A stretch of DNA of 30,406 nucleotides, taken from positions 1-30,406 of the forward strand of contig JAVBWA010000023.1 of NCBI GenBank assembly GCA_036677685.1, written 5' to 3'. A program made the position numbers and the translations under genes. Source of the stretch: JAQUBU01 sp036677685 (GTDB taxonomy: Bacteria; Bacillota; Syntrophomonadia; Syntrophomonadales; Syntrophomonadaceae). Below, in pieces: positions 14,921 to 24,300 of the stretch (positions are counted from its first letter, which is position 1; each line of letters starts with the position of its first letter). The notes under the pieces were generated by a model that did not search any database, had not been told where the DNA came from, and worked only from the letters and a program-made list of their open reading frames with translations.

Positions 14921-16669
14921 ATGAGAAAAACTAAAATAATTTGTACTATTGGTCCGGCCAGTCAAGAAGTACCTGTTCTGCAGGAAATGATAGCAGCCGG
15001 CATGAATGTCGCCCGGCTTAATTTTTCACATGGGACTCATGACGAGCATCGTTTAAGAATTCAAAATATCCGCCAGGCCGCCGGACAATCCGGGAAAACG
15101 CTCGCGATAATGCTCGATACCAAAGGCCCCGAAATCCGTACCGGCAAACTTAAAACCGGTAAAATCAGTTTGCAGGGCGGACAGAAATTTGTTCTTACCA
15201 CCCGTGAGGTCCCGGGTGATAACGAAGTTGTACAGATTACTTATAAATCCTTGCCTTTGGAAGTTGAACCAGGCCATCATATTCTGCTGGCTGACGGTTT
15301 GATTAACCTTTTGGTAGAATCAAGCAGTGATACTGATATAGTATGCCAGGTAATAAACGGGGGAGAACTGGGGGAAAAGAAAGGGGTAAATGTTCCGGGG
15401 GTTAGGATTAACCTTCCTTTTCTTAGCGACAAGGATAAAGAGGACATAAGCTTTGGCATCGAACAGGAAGTAGATTTTATTGCCGCCTCATTTGTAAGAA
15501 GTGCTGAAGACGTTCTGGAGATCCGGCGAATGCTGGAACAGCAGGGCGCTGATATAGATATAATTGCGAAGATTGAAAGCCAGCAAGGAGTAGACAACCT
15601 GGAAGCTATTATCAAGGTTGCGGATGGAATTATGGTAGCGAGGGGCGACTTGGGAGTGGAAATAGCCCCCGAGGAAGTGCCCCTGGTGCAGAAAATCATA
15701 ATTGATAAGTGCAGTCCTAGTGGCAAAATGGTTATCATTGCTACCCAGATGCTGGAATCCATGATTGTAAATCCCCGGCCAACCCGGGCCGAAGTGTCCG
15801 ATGTAGCCAATGCCATATTTGATGGAGCGGATGCGATAATGCTTTCTGGGGAAACCGCCGCCGGCAAGTATCCGGTTGAAGTTGTTAAGACCATGGAACG
15901 CATTGCCAGCCGGGCGGAAGAAGTCTTGCCGTATCAAGAGATACTGCGGCAGAAACGTTTGCAAAGGAATCTTTCGGTGACCGATGCAATCAGCTACGCC
16001 ACTTGTGCTACCGCGCTAAGTTTAAATGCTTCAGCGATTATTACGCCCACGGTTACCGGACATACACCCAAAATGGTAGCTAAATACCGGCCCCAGGCTA
16101 AAATCATCGGGGTTACCACCGATCCCCGGATATTAAACAAACTGACTCTGGTTTGGGGAGTATATCCTCAATTGATTCCAGAAACTTCCGGCACAGATGA
16201 ATTGTTTAGTGAATCAACCCGGGCTGCATTGGAGGGTGGTTATATCGAAAACGGCGATCTGGTAATCTTGACTGCCGGGGTTCCCACCGGGTTGCCGGGT
16301 GGGACCAATTTGATGAAAGTTCATGTGGTCGGGGAAATTCTGCTGCAGGGTACCGGCATTGGCCGTAAACCGGTAAGCGGCAAGGTTAAGATTGTAATTT
16401 ATCCCGAAGATTTTCATAAAATCGAAGTTGGGGATATTGTGGTTACTACCAGCGCTGACCGAAGTTTGGCGCCTTATCTGAATAAAATGGCAGCTCTGGT
16501 TGCGGAAGAGGGCGGGCTGACCTCCAATGCCGCAATAATGGGCTTGAATGCCAATATTCCGGTGATTGTGGGAGCTCCGAAGGCAAGCGAAGTTTTGGAA
16601 GATAATATGATAGTAACCATCGATACGACCAACGGTCAAATCTATCGGGGCCTCGCCCGAGTCCGCTAA
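14921..16669 (+). CDS. pyk: Pyruvate kinase with C-terminal PEP-utiliser domain
   Basis: Transfers the phosphate of phosphoenolpyruvate to ADP, giving pyruvate and ATP. 582 residues: a catalytic (beta/alpha)8 barrel with a B domain (MLDTKGPEIRTG, EKKGVNVPG, IIAKIESQQGV, MVARGDLGVE, TQMLESM) and the C domain. An extra domain of about 105 residues (478-582) resembles the phosphohistidine domain of PEP synthase/PPDK, as in Bacillus-type pyruvate kinases. There the usual GGLTSHAA reads GGLTSNAA, so the swivelling histidine is replaced by Asn; the domain is a non-phosphorylated appendage, probably structural or allosteric. AGAGGTGG precedes the ATG by 7 nt. The stop is followed by a strong shared terminator. 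Confidence 0.97.
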   Translation: MRKTKIICTIGPASQEVPVLQEMIAAGMNVARLNFSHGTHDEHRLRIQNIRQAAGQSGKTLAIMLDTKGPEIRTGKLKTGKISLQGGQKFVLTTREVPGDNEVVQITYKSLPLEVEPGHHILLADGLINLLVESSSDTDIVCQVINGGELGEKKGVNVPGVRINLPFLSDKDKEDISFGIEQEVDFIAASFVRSAEDVLEIRRMLEQQGADIDIIAKIESQQGVDNLEAIIKVADGIMVARGDLGVEIAPEEVPLVQKIIIDKCSPSGKMVIIATQMLESMIVNPRPTRAEVSDVANAIFDGADAIMLSGETAAGKYPVEVVKTMERIASRAEEVLPYQEILRQKRLQRNLSVTDAISYATCATALSLNASAIITPTVTGHTPKMVAKYRPQAKIIGVTTDPRILNKLTLVWGVYPQLIPETSGTDELFSESTRAALEGGYIENGDLVILTAGVPTGLPGGTNLMKVHVVGEILLQGTGIGRKPVSGKVKIVIYPEDFHKIEVGDIVVTTSADRSLAPYLNKMAALVAEEGGLTSNAAIMGLNANIPVIVGAPKASEVLEDNMIVTIDTTNGQIYRGLARVR

Positions 16670-16691
16670 GTTGCAAATGATTGACAAATAG

Positions 16692-16743
16692 AAAAAGAGG
16701 CTATCCCTGAATCCTGCTTGGATTTTCGGGATAGCCTCTTTTT
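16692..16743. terminator. Bidirectional intrinsic terminator between pyk and crt
   Basis: AAAAAGAGGCTATCCC (16692-16707) pairs with GGGATAGCCTCTTTTT (16728-16743), a 16-bp perfect stem with a nested AATCC/GGATT hairpin in the loop. The A-tract and T-tract make it work for both convergent transcripts. Confidence 0.92.
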
Positions 16744-16752
16744 ACCTTCTAT

Positions 16753-17535
16753 TTATTTTCCTTTGAAAGTAGGCTTTCTCTTTTCTACAAAGGCGCCCAT
16801 GCCTTCAAATTTGTCTTCGGTTGCACAGCACATACCGAACATATCGGATTCAATGCTCATACCGGTATCGATGTCCACCTGCAGACCCTTGCCGATGGTG
16901 AACTTGCTGTAGCCTACTGCCAATGGAGCCTTGCTGGCGATCTTCTTGGCCATTTTTTTGGCCGCATCCATTAATTGGTCAGCAGGATATACATGGTTGA
17001 CCAGACCTATGCGATAAGCTTCGTCAGCCTTGATATTATCACAGGTATAAATAAGTTCCTTGGCCCGGCCTTCCCCAATCAGGCGAGCCAATCTTTGGGT
17101 ACCGCCGAAACCGGGAATAACGCCCAATCCGGTTTCAGGCTGTGCGAACAAAGCATTTTCCGAAGCCAAGCGGATGTCACAGGCCATGGCCAATTCACAG
17201 CCGCCGCCCAGAGCAAACCCGTTGATAGCTGCAATAACCGGTTTTTCCAGTAATTCGAACTGGCGCATTACCTTTTCTCCCAAATCGGAGAAAAACCTGC
17301 CTTCAGCGGGGGAAAGGGGAAGCATGAAAGTAATGTCGGCACCGGCTACGAATGATTTGTCGCCAACTCCGGTTACGATCACAACTTTAATATTGTTGTC
17401 AGCTTTAATGTCTTTAACGGCTGCTTCCAGCTCCAAAAGAGTTTCACCATTAAGTGCGTTGAGAGCTTTGGGGCGATTGATATAGAGAATCGCTAAATAA
17501 TCTTCTTTTTCAAGAATTAAGTTTTCAAATGCCAT
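16753..17535 (-). CDS. crt: Enoyl-CoA hydratase (crotonase)
   Basis: Hydrates 2-enoyl-CoA (crotonyl-CoA) to the 3-hydroxyacyl-CoA. At 260 residues it is a classic crotonase. The oxyanion hole comes from AGAD near residue 65 and GGGCELAMACD. The two catalytic glutamates, Glu114 (GGCE) and Glu134 (QPETGLG), are both present, so it should be a true hydratase rather than an isomerase. Ends with the family-typical EKRKPTFKGK. GGAGGAAG lies 6 nt before the ATG. It follows hbd by 110 bp on the same strand, with a GC-rich hairpin in the gap, and the pair should be transcribed from the sigma-54 promoter at 18852-18867. Confidence 0.95.
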   Translation of the reverse strand: MAFENLILEKEDYLAILYINRPKALNALNGETLLELEAAVKDIKADNNIKVVIVTGVGDKSFVAGADITFMLPLSPAEGRFFSDLGEKVMRQFELLEKPVIAAINGFALGGGCELAMACDIRLASENALFAQPETGLGVIPGFGGTQRLARLIGEGRAKELIYTCDNIKADEAYRIGLVNHVYPADQLMDAAKKMAKKIASKAPLAVGYSKFTIGKGLQVDIDTGMSIESDMFGMCCATEDKFEGMGAFVEKRKPTFKGK

Positions 17536-17588
17536 AATACTTCCTCCTTAATCTTTTTACCAAGGCCGTCACAACAATCCTTACGATA

Positions 17589-17623
17589 AACGGGGGGCAA
17601 TATTATCAAAATATGCCCCCGTT
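17589..17623. other. GC-rich hairpin between hbd and crt
   Basis: AACGGGGGGCA and TGCCCCCGTT pair around a 14-nt AT-rich loop, with one bulged G. No T-tract follows on the minus strand, so it is likely an intercistronic stability or processing hairpin rather than a terminator. The thiolase-dehydrogenase junction has an equivalent hairpin. Confidence 0.6.
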
Positions 17624-17645
17624 ATTATCTATTTACGAGAATAGT

Positions 17646-18500
17646 CTATTTGCTGTAATCGTAGAAGCCTTTTCCAGTCTTCATTCCCAGCCAGCCTGCG
17701 CGAACCAGTTGTTTCAGCGGGGGAGCCGGACGATATTTGGGATCTCCGGTTTCATTATACAGAGTTGTGGTAACAGCCAGAGCAATATCTACACCAACCA
17801 GATCGCAGAGAGTAAGCGGACCCATCGGCCAGCCGGCTCCGAGTTTCATAGCAGTGTCGATGTCGGCAGTGCTTGCCAGGCCTTCATACTGAATGAAAGC
17901 AGCTTCGTTCATGCCGGGGAGGAGTATTCTGTTTACAACAAAGCCAGGGCCTTCTTTAACTTTTACGGGAACCTTGCCGATTTCTTTGGCGAAAGCGACA
18001 ACAGCTTCCAGAGTGGCTTCGGAAGTTTGGACAGCAGGAATTACCTCGATGAGTTTCATGACATTGGCCGGATTGAAGAAGTGTACTCCAATAACCTTGT
18101 CAGATCTCTTGGTAATAGCGGCTATTTCAGTGATGGAAAGAGAAGATGTGTTGGTCGCCAGAATTACATCTGGTCCCATCATGGCATCCAGCTTGGTGTA
18201 GATTTCTTTCTTGAGGCTCATTACTTCGGGAACAACTTCGATTACCAAGTCGCCAGCAGCCAGATCATCAAAATTGGTGGTGCCTTTGATGCGGCCGGTT
18301 ACAGCATCGGCAGTTCCGGCTTCGGCTTTGCCTTTTTCTTCGGCTTTTAAAAGGCCTTTTTTGATGGTTGCAATAGCTTTGTCAACAAATTTAATGTCAA
18401 TATCATAAAGAATAACATTTTTGCCAGCGGCTGCAATAGCCCAAGCAATACCCTGTCCCATTGTTCCTGCGCCTAATAAAGCAACATTATTGAATCCCAT
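17646..18500 (-). CDS. hbd: 3-hydroxybutyryl-CoA (3-hydroxyacyl-CoA) dehydrogenase
   Basis: Oxidises 3-hydroxybutyryl-CoA to acetoacetyl-CoA with NAD(P). 284 residues, single-function size. The N-terminal Rossmann fold has GAGTMG (10-15) with Asp in the LYDIDI turn, suggesting NAD(H). The catalytic dyad is His140 in HFFNPANVMKLIEVI with the downstream Glu, and the C-terminal domain carries GFVVNRILLPGMNEA and GMKTGKGFYDYSK. AAGGGGG lies about 10 nt before the ATG. First gene of the hbd-crt operon. Its leader, about 340 nt from a sigma-54 promoter, contains tandem repeat copy D and a perfect but unused-looking SD (AAGGAGGTGAT) at 18584-18594. Confidence 0.96.
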   Translation of the reverse strand: MGFNNVALLGAGTMGQGIAWAIAAAGKNVILYDIDIKFVDKAIATIKKGLLKAEEKGKAEAGTADAVTGRIKGTTNFDDLAAGDLVIEVVPEVMSLKKEIYTKLDAMMGPDVILATNTSSLSITEIAAITKRSDKVIGVHFFNPANVMKLIEVIPAVQTSEATLEAVVAFAKEIGKVPVKVKEGPGFVVNRILLPGMNEAAFIQYEGLASTADIDTAMKLGAGWPMGPLTLCDLVGVDIALAVTTTLYNETGDPKYRPAPPLKQLVRAGWLGMKTGKGFYDYSK

Positions 18501-18628
18501 TAATAAGTAACCCCCTTATATTTTTTCTTTAATCTCTAGTAAGTAATTCTATTATGGTATAACTACTAAACTGTACCTTGCCTATCACCTCCTTGTGTTC
18601 TACTTAAATTATGATAGTTACAATAATT

Positions 18629-18830
18629 TATAACGAGGCGGAAAATGCCCCCCGCTTCTTTAAGTGGTTGGGTTCCTATTATCAAAACAGGCAACGGGTT
18701 CTAATCGCCTGCCTCGTTGCAGCGGTGTGTTAAAACTGCTCCGCAGTTTCTTCCGATGCTTAAACGAGGCGAAAAATGCACCCCGCTGTGGATTCTAATC
18801 GCCTGCCTCGTTGCAGCGGTGTGTTAAAAC
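18629..18830 (+). repeat. Interspersed modular repeat, copy D (head-to-tail tandem)
   Basis: Unit 1 (18629 to about 18763) is the clearest short-form copy: TATAACGAGGCG, CCCCCCGCTTCTTTAA, GGTTCCTATTATCAAAACAG, GGTTCTAATCGCCTG, CCTCGTTGCAGCGGTGTG, hairpin AAAACTGCTCCGCAGTTTC, and CTTCCGATGCTTAAA. Its tail fuses with the left arm of unit 2 (AACGAGGCG at 18763), a shortened copy of about 68 bp ending GCAGCGGTGTGTTAAAAC. The array lies between the sigma-54 promoter and hbd, so it is transcribed in reverse as part of the hbd leader. Confidence 0.85.
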
Positions 18831-18851
18831 AAATTATGCTATCACATAGCA

Positions 18852-18867
18852 TGCAATTATCATACCA
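18852..18867 (-). promoter_or_regulatory. Sigma-54 (-24/-12) promoter for hbd-crt
   Basis: Minus-strand sequence TGGTATGATAATTGCA has GG and GC separated by exactly 10 nt and an intact TTGCA; TGGCAC is TGGTAT. A 10-bp palindrome, GTTCGCGAAC (18868-18877), adjoins the -24 side. It points to hbd, about 350 nt downstream across repeat D. The sigma-54 activator gene lies just behind it. Confidence 0.65.
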
Positions 18868-19024
18868 GTTCGCGAACAGTGCTATCAAAACCGACATTTT
18901 AGCAACCTATTGACTGCTTTATAAAGATATTTCGGGGCACACGATTATACCGGATGAAGCTTAATGTGTACATGAAAAGGAACACAATGTAAACTAAATG
19001 GGGATAGAAGAACGTTTTGACGCT

Positions 19025-19041
19025 TGTCGCCAAATGCGACA
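19025..19041. promoter_or_regulatory. Candidate enhancer site TGTCGC-N5-GCGACA
   Basis: A perfect 6-bp dyad, TGTCGC-CAAAT-GCGACA, about 160 bp upstream of the -24 element at 18867 and about 190 bp beyond the end of the activator gene. Position and symmetry suit a dimeric enhancer-binding protein. The rest of 18878-19233 holds no convincing gene. Confidence 0.6.
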
Positions 19042-19233
19042 CTGTACCAAAAAAGGACATATGTATACCGGTTAAATTCTCTGTTACTTCATCCTGAACA
19101 ATTTTAAACCACTCATGACTTTGAGGTATCAACTATAACAATTATTCTTAGCATACAAACATACATGCACTAGGGACGCTGCCGTCACTAAAAAAAGGTA
19201 ACACCTGTTAAAATCAATCTGTAATCCTACCCC

Positions 19234-20640
19234 TTACTCAATATTGATATTATATTTGTTCATTTTTCGATATAGAACTGAGCGGTGTATATCCAAAGTC
19301 CTGGCTGCCCGGCTTTTATTACCGCCGCAGCTTTGAAGCGTGCTGCTGATGACTTCTTTTTCATGTTGTTCGAGCATTTTCTCCAGGGTATTTAATGGCT
19401 TTACCGGGCCCGGCTGAGGTTTGGATAGAATATGCGTGGGTATATTCGAAGTATCTATGGTATTGCCATCGCAGAAGTTAATAGCTCGTTCTATGGTATT
19501 TTCCAGTTCACGAACATTCCCGGGCCAGTCATACACGGAAAAATGCCGGAGTACTTCATTATTGATGTTTTCCACCTGGGTGCCTAATTTGTGGTTTAAA
19601 CGGCGCAGAATCGCATTACTGAGTAAAGCTATATCATCACTTCGCTCCCGAAGCGGGCAAAGGTTTAAAACAATAACATTCAGACGGTAGTAAAGGTCTT
19701 CGCGAAACTTGTTTTGAATTACCAGTTGAGGCAGATCCTGGTTGGTGGCAGCTATTACCCGTACATCGACTTTGGTGGCGCTTGTACCTCCGACTCGTTC
19801 CACTTCTTTTTCCTGCAGTACACGCAAAAGTTTAGCCTGCATGCTCAATGACATGTCTGCGATTTCATCCAAAAAAATCGTACCTTGATCAGCCAACTCG
19901 AATTTACCCGGTTTGCCTTCTTTTAGGGCTCCGGTAAAGGCTCCCTCGGCATAACCGAAAAGCTCGGATTCCAATAACGTTTCCGGTACGGCAGCCGAAT
20001 TTACTTTAATAAAAGGTCCCTGGCACCGGGGGCTGAGGTTGTGGATGGCATGGGCGAACATTTCTTTGCCGGTACCGCTTTCACCGGTAATTAATACGGT
20101 TGATATAGTACGGGCAGCTTTGGATGCCATTTCCTTCTGCTTGATCAATGATTGGTTATTGCCGACAATATTTTTAAAACAATAGCGCGCGGTTCCCCGC
20201 TTATATTGCTCATCAAGTGATTCATTGACCGGTTTGCGCCGTCCCTTGAGCATGGTTTTTTCCATATAGTCAAGAAACATATGCATATGCTCGTCTTCAA
20301 AATGATCCTGCTTCTGCAGTATTATATAGCTGGCGAATGAATCCCGGTTCAGCTCTATTAAACCTCTGATAAGCGTAATTTCTGAATTATTAATGGAAAT
20401 TACGTTTTTTACCAGTGTTTCCTGGCTTTGCAGCAAAAGATTAACTTTGAATTCGGAATTTAAGGATTCGATGTTATTGCCTAAAACATCTTGAGGTTTG
20501 ACACCCAGAATTAAGGTGGCTGTTTTATTGATGAATACAATATTTAGAGAGGAATCGCTTATAAGAATGCCATCATTGATATTTTCCAGGACAGGGTAAA
20601 AAAAAAGCTCAGGGAAATTAAGTTCAAAATTAAAAGACAT
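19234..20640 (-). CDS. Sigma-54-dependent transcriptional activator (PAS, AAA+, Fis-type HTH)
   Basis: A 468-residue bacterial enhancer-binding protein. An N-terminal PAS-like sensor (about 13-110) is followed by an AAA+ sigma-54 contact domain (about 157-385) with Walker A GESGTGKE (186-193), the sigma-54-binding GAFTGA loop (233-238), Walker B FLDEIA (256-261) and the arginine-finger segment FREDLYYRLN. The C-terminal helix-turn-helix (about 425-465) has GGNKSRAARTLDIHRSVLYRK. No receiver domain, so it likely senses a small ligand or redox state through PAS. GAGGTGAT lies 8 nt before the ATG. Immediately downstream are a symmetrical site, a -24/-12 promoter and hbd-crt, which are its probable targets. 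It follows the two minus-strand genes above it closely (29 bp). Confidence 0.95.
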   Translation of the reverse strand: MSFNFELNFPELFFYPVLENINDGILISDSSLNIVFINKTATLILGVKPQDVLGNNIESLNSEFKVNLLLQSQETLVKNVISINNSEITLIRGLIELNRDSFASYIILQKQDHFEDEHMHMFLDYMEKTMLKGRRKPVNESLDEQYKRGTARYCFKNIVGNNQSLIKQKEMASKAARTISTVLITGESGTGKEMFAHAIHNLSPRCQGPFIKVNSAAVPETLLESELFGYAEGAFTGALKEGKPGKFELADQGTIFLDEIADMSLSMQAKLLRVLQEKEVERVGGTSATKVDVRVIAATNQDLPQLVIQNKFREDLYYRLNVIVLNLCPLRERSDDIALLSNAILRRLNHKLGTQVENINNEVLRHFSVYDWPGNVRELENTIERAINFCDGNTIDTSNIPTHILSKPQPGPVKPLNTLEKMLEQHEKEVISSTLQSCGGNKSRAARTLDIHRSVLYRKMNKYNINIE

Positions 20641-20669
20641 TAATTAATCACCTCGGCCTGACCGTCAGC

Positions 20670-21176
20670 TTAAGTATTGATGCCTTCATTCAGACTCTTG
20701 CTGACTTCCTGCAATGTGCTTTGTTGAATTATGGCATTAAGAGTTGAGTAATCGATGTTCCCTGTGGCTTGAAGGCTGTTTTTATTTTGAAAAGCGCGGA
20801 CAAAGGCGTTAAAATCATCAGTCTCCTTCATCCCCAGGTTATAAAGCATTTCTTTTAATAATTGTCTTTCCTCATCGCCAATATCAATCTGATTGGGATC
20901 GGCAGACGGGGAAACCGACTGGGCAGGGGGGTCACTGGTTTCGAGATTATTGTAAGCATAATCTGCTTGCGGTGTGGTTTCGGGTGAAGTGCTTTCGGGT
21001 TCGGCAACGGTTTCCTCTTCCGCTTTGCTGGAGGTTGGCTTTTCTTTATTCATTTCAGTTTTAACAATATAGTTAATATTGCTTATCAACCCGACCGTAG
21101 AGCCTAAAATAACAGCGGCGGCAAGCAGGAAGACCAGAAAGAAAAAGTTTCCTTTTTTGAGTTTACCTTCTTCCAT
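20670..21176 (-). CDS. Membrane-anchored protein with peptidoglycan-binding-like C-terminus
   Basis: 168 residues from the ATG at 21176, which has AAGGAGGG six nt upstream; an adjacent TTG would be too close. One hydrophobic segment (about 10-35) with a basic cytoplasmic end predicts a single-pass protein with the C-terminus outside. A disordered linker rich in Glu, Ser, Thr and Pro (about 45-100) leads to a helical domain (LLKEMLYNLGMKETDD, FVRAFQNKNSLQATGNIDY, STLNAI). That domain resembles the PG_binding_1 fold, but divergent. A cell-wall sensing or anchoring role is a guess. It lies between the PEP/NTase fusion and the sigma-54 activator. Confidence 0.7.
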   Translation of the reverse strand: MEEGKLKKGNFFFLVFLLAAAVILGSTVGLISNINYIVKTEMNKEKPTSSKAEEETVAEPESTSPETTPQADYAYNNLETSDPPAQSVSPSADPNQIDIGDEERQLLKEMLYNLGMKETDDFNAFVRAFQNKNSLQATGNIDYSTLNAIIQQSTLQEVSKSLNEGINT

Positions 21177-21305
21177 CAAAAGCCCTCCTTCTACATATTA
21201 ATATTAATTCTATGATAAAGTTCGGATATTTACAATTCCTGAATTTAATATTAGGCGGAAAGAAGATAGAAGAGATAGGCTAAATATTTGAAACCTGATA
21301 CCTAT

Positions 21306-21325
21306 AATTGGGTCTGCCCCCGATT
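21306..21325. other. Short hairpin after the fusion gene
   Basis: An imperfect palindrome (AATTGGG / CCCCCGATT around TCTG) begins right after the stop codon of the fusion gene, 130 bp before the next start. No T-tract. Style resembles short REP palindromes; it may protect the 3' end or act as a weak terminator. Confidence 0.4.
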
Positions 21326-21326
21326 C

Positions 21327-24300
21327 TTAGCACTTGTTATTGTCTTTCATGGGCAGGGACTGGGCGGGGTCGGTAACTGCTCCGATTTTTATGGCAAATG
21401 AGGTCTTGCGGGCAATATCGTTGTCGGTGATAATATGCACATCCAGCAATTCATCGGCAGCATAGCCGGTTTTTAAATAATTCATTTCAGCCAGAGCATG
21501 GCTCCAGCCAGACAACCATTGTTCCAGCTCGGATAGCTGCTCCGTGCTTCCTTCAAAATGAACCAGAAGGTCAATATCGCTGCCCGGGCCAGCCGTAGCA
21601 TTATTGGTGCTGCCAATCACATAAATGCCCTTGACTCCAAACCTCTCACCATCCAAACGTCCTGCTATACGTTCAGCCATATACATGCGCCAGCGCCAGA
21701 ACCGGTCATCATAACGGTCCTGATTAATGCGTAAATTATTTTGGGGCAATGAATCTTCTGGCTTTTCAGCAGCCGTATTAGCTGTAAACGATCCCAGATA
21801 GCCAAGGGCCTCCTGAAGGTCGGCGTTCATGCTTAAGTGCAGAAAATTACCGCCGCTAGCCTCAGGAACATCAATGACTCTGAGCACGTTTTCGAGCTCG
21901 GCGTATTGGGGAAGGAGCTGGGCTAAAAGGTTTTTGCTGCGTTTAAGGAATAATTCGTTAAAGATTACTCCCTTGTTGTCGGGATACAAAGGGAGGTAGC
22001 GGATATTGGCTTCAACCAGATCCTGAAAAAAATGAGTACCGAAGGATAATTCCGGTATGTAATTGGATTTCTGGCGGGCGATTTCGATTAAGGCGGCGGT
22101 GTTGCTAATGTCTGAATAGCTAACCTGTACGCCCATTTTAATATCTCCCCGGCTTCCCCAGCGCCCCGGACCCATTAGTATAAAACGCTGCCTCGGAAGC
22201 AGTATGTTCAAAACTCCTACTGCTTTACCGACTTGTAAAAGCTCCTCCAAATCCTGAAGGTTATTGTAGCCTTCAGGGTCTACATATACCAGGTGTGAGA
22301 TGTTGGCTATATGGGCATTGGATATATAGCGTTGGGCCGAAAATACTATATCCTTGCCGGGAATATCTTTGGGTATGGGTGCGGGGACACTATTGGCTCC
22401 ATAACCCTGGGGACGGCATTGCAGCAAATAGAAATCCTGGCCATCGGAAGCAAACTCGATATCCACCGGAGTTCCCAGCTTATCTTGCAGAACTTTAAGG
22501 ATTAACTTCAGCTTTTTGTTGAAAACCGTATCACTGATCAGACCATCAAAGGTTACCAGTAAATCATCCCGTTCATAATCAATCTGAAAAGCATTTAGTC
22601 TTTGTACATAGTTTTCCTTAAAGGCTGAAACCAAATCAGTAAGGTGTGAAATATCAGGTCCATATTCCTTGATCAGCGGAGATATTTCAAGGCTGGCAAA
22701 AGAGTTGTTTTCCAGATCGATGAGATCAATTTTTTTCGGTGAATAATGTTTGATTTCTTCGGGTACAATGTTTACCCGTAATCCAGGTTGACCGGGGGAA
22801 ATCAATACGGGGAAGTCATCACTCAATCGATCTACAGCCCGGGTTCCCAATCCCATTACCAGACGAATCAAGCCATCTTCGCGTTTAATCCGGGGCGACC
22901 AGCGGAATTCGTTGTTGTTGACCGCTACTCCTGCATATAAAGGAAAGAAATAAGGTCCGACCCTCTTTCCTACTACCTGCTGGATCATAATGCCCATTTC
23001 TTCATTGAAATCCAGAAGACCGCGCTCCGCCCGGTATTTGATGGAATCAGGGCTGTAAACCGAGGCATAGACTTCTACAATGGCATCCATCAAAGCTTCC
23101 AAACGGGTTTTTTTGTTGCCCTGATTGGCGAGGAAAAGGCTTTTGTATTTCCCGGAAAAGGCAGCCCCCAATTGATCTTCCAGGAGACTGGAACTGCGGA
23201 CAATTAGAGGAACGTCTCCGAAATCGTCCAGAGCCATGGCCAGGCTCTGAACAATTCCGGGAGGGAATTTGGAGTTTTTCAAAATCTGAATAATGTTGGG
23301 ATAATCCATGCGGATTTCTGAGAGATCTTTATATTTTTGTTCATTAAGTCCTTCCAGCTTATTATAATGAAGGAACTCGGTCAGAGCATCAGTAGTAATG
23401 CACCAGGTTTTTGGTATTTTAACACCTTCCAATAATGGATGTTCTTCGCTTTCCCGACGCAAAATTTGCTGGGCCAAAAACAACCCGGTGCTCTTGCCGC
23501 CGATTTTGCCATGGCTTTTAGCCGGGAATATCAGGCGTTTAACCAAATCATAAAATTGTCCGATTCCCAAGTATTGTCTGGCAACTTTTATAAAATCCAG
23601 ATTATCGGATAGGAAGCGCCGGATTAAGGCAACCTCCAGCCAGCGTTCAGTTGCCGAATAAAGCATGCTGGTGTCCCCGGCGGTATTGCGATAGCGCATG
23701 ATGGCTTCGATTATTTCACCCAGCGAGGTATCAATGCGGTCTACGGTTTTAATCAGAAAATGGGCTTTTTGTTCTTGTATCCATTTATTAAGGCGCAGAG
23801 ATATTTCGCTGTCACTTAGTTTTTGGGCGGCGATATGAAAAGTCCTCTCGCTGATATGATTAACATTGCCCAGGGGTAATTTAGCCATGGGATAATTAAC
23901 TTCGCCCCGGGGAAAAGAAGCTCTCCAGCCCGGACTTAAATCATGCATAAGAGCCTCAGCTTCTTTGATCCCCAGTGAATATAGGTGGTTTATCATTTTC
24001 CGGCTGACGTGCAGCAGCAAGTCCGGGTCGGTCCGGCGCAGCAAGTCCAGGATCACCATCCATTCTCTTTCAAAACCGCTGCGCTCGGAAATATCCAGAC
24101 GGGGCCGGTTCCATTCCTGCAGGACCTGTTTTAGACGCCGCTGAAAGATGGTCTGCCCGATACGGTCAGCCAGAGTCCTTATAAGCTTGCGTTCTTTGTC
24201 TAGAAAATAACCTTCTTCGCTTTTGGCTACTTTACTGGTATATACTACTTCCAGTTTCCCAACTGTTTCATCATCAACCCGGATGATGCTGATCTCGGAT

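Noticed and set aside
18899..19132. 77-codon minus-strand frame in the gap between hbd and the sigma-54 activator
   Set aside because: No ribosome-binding site before its ATG, no recognisable family, and it runs across the TGTCGC dyad, which explains this DNA better as a control region.
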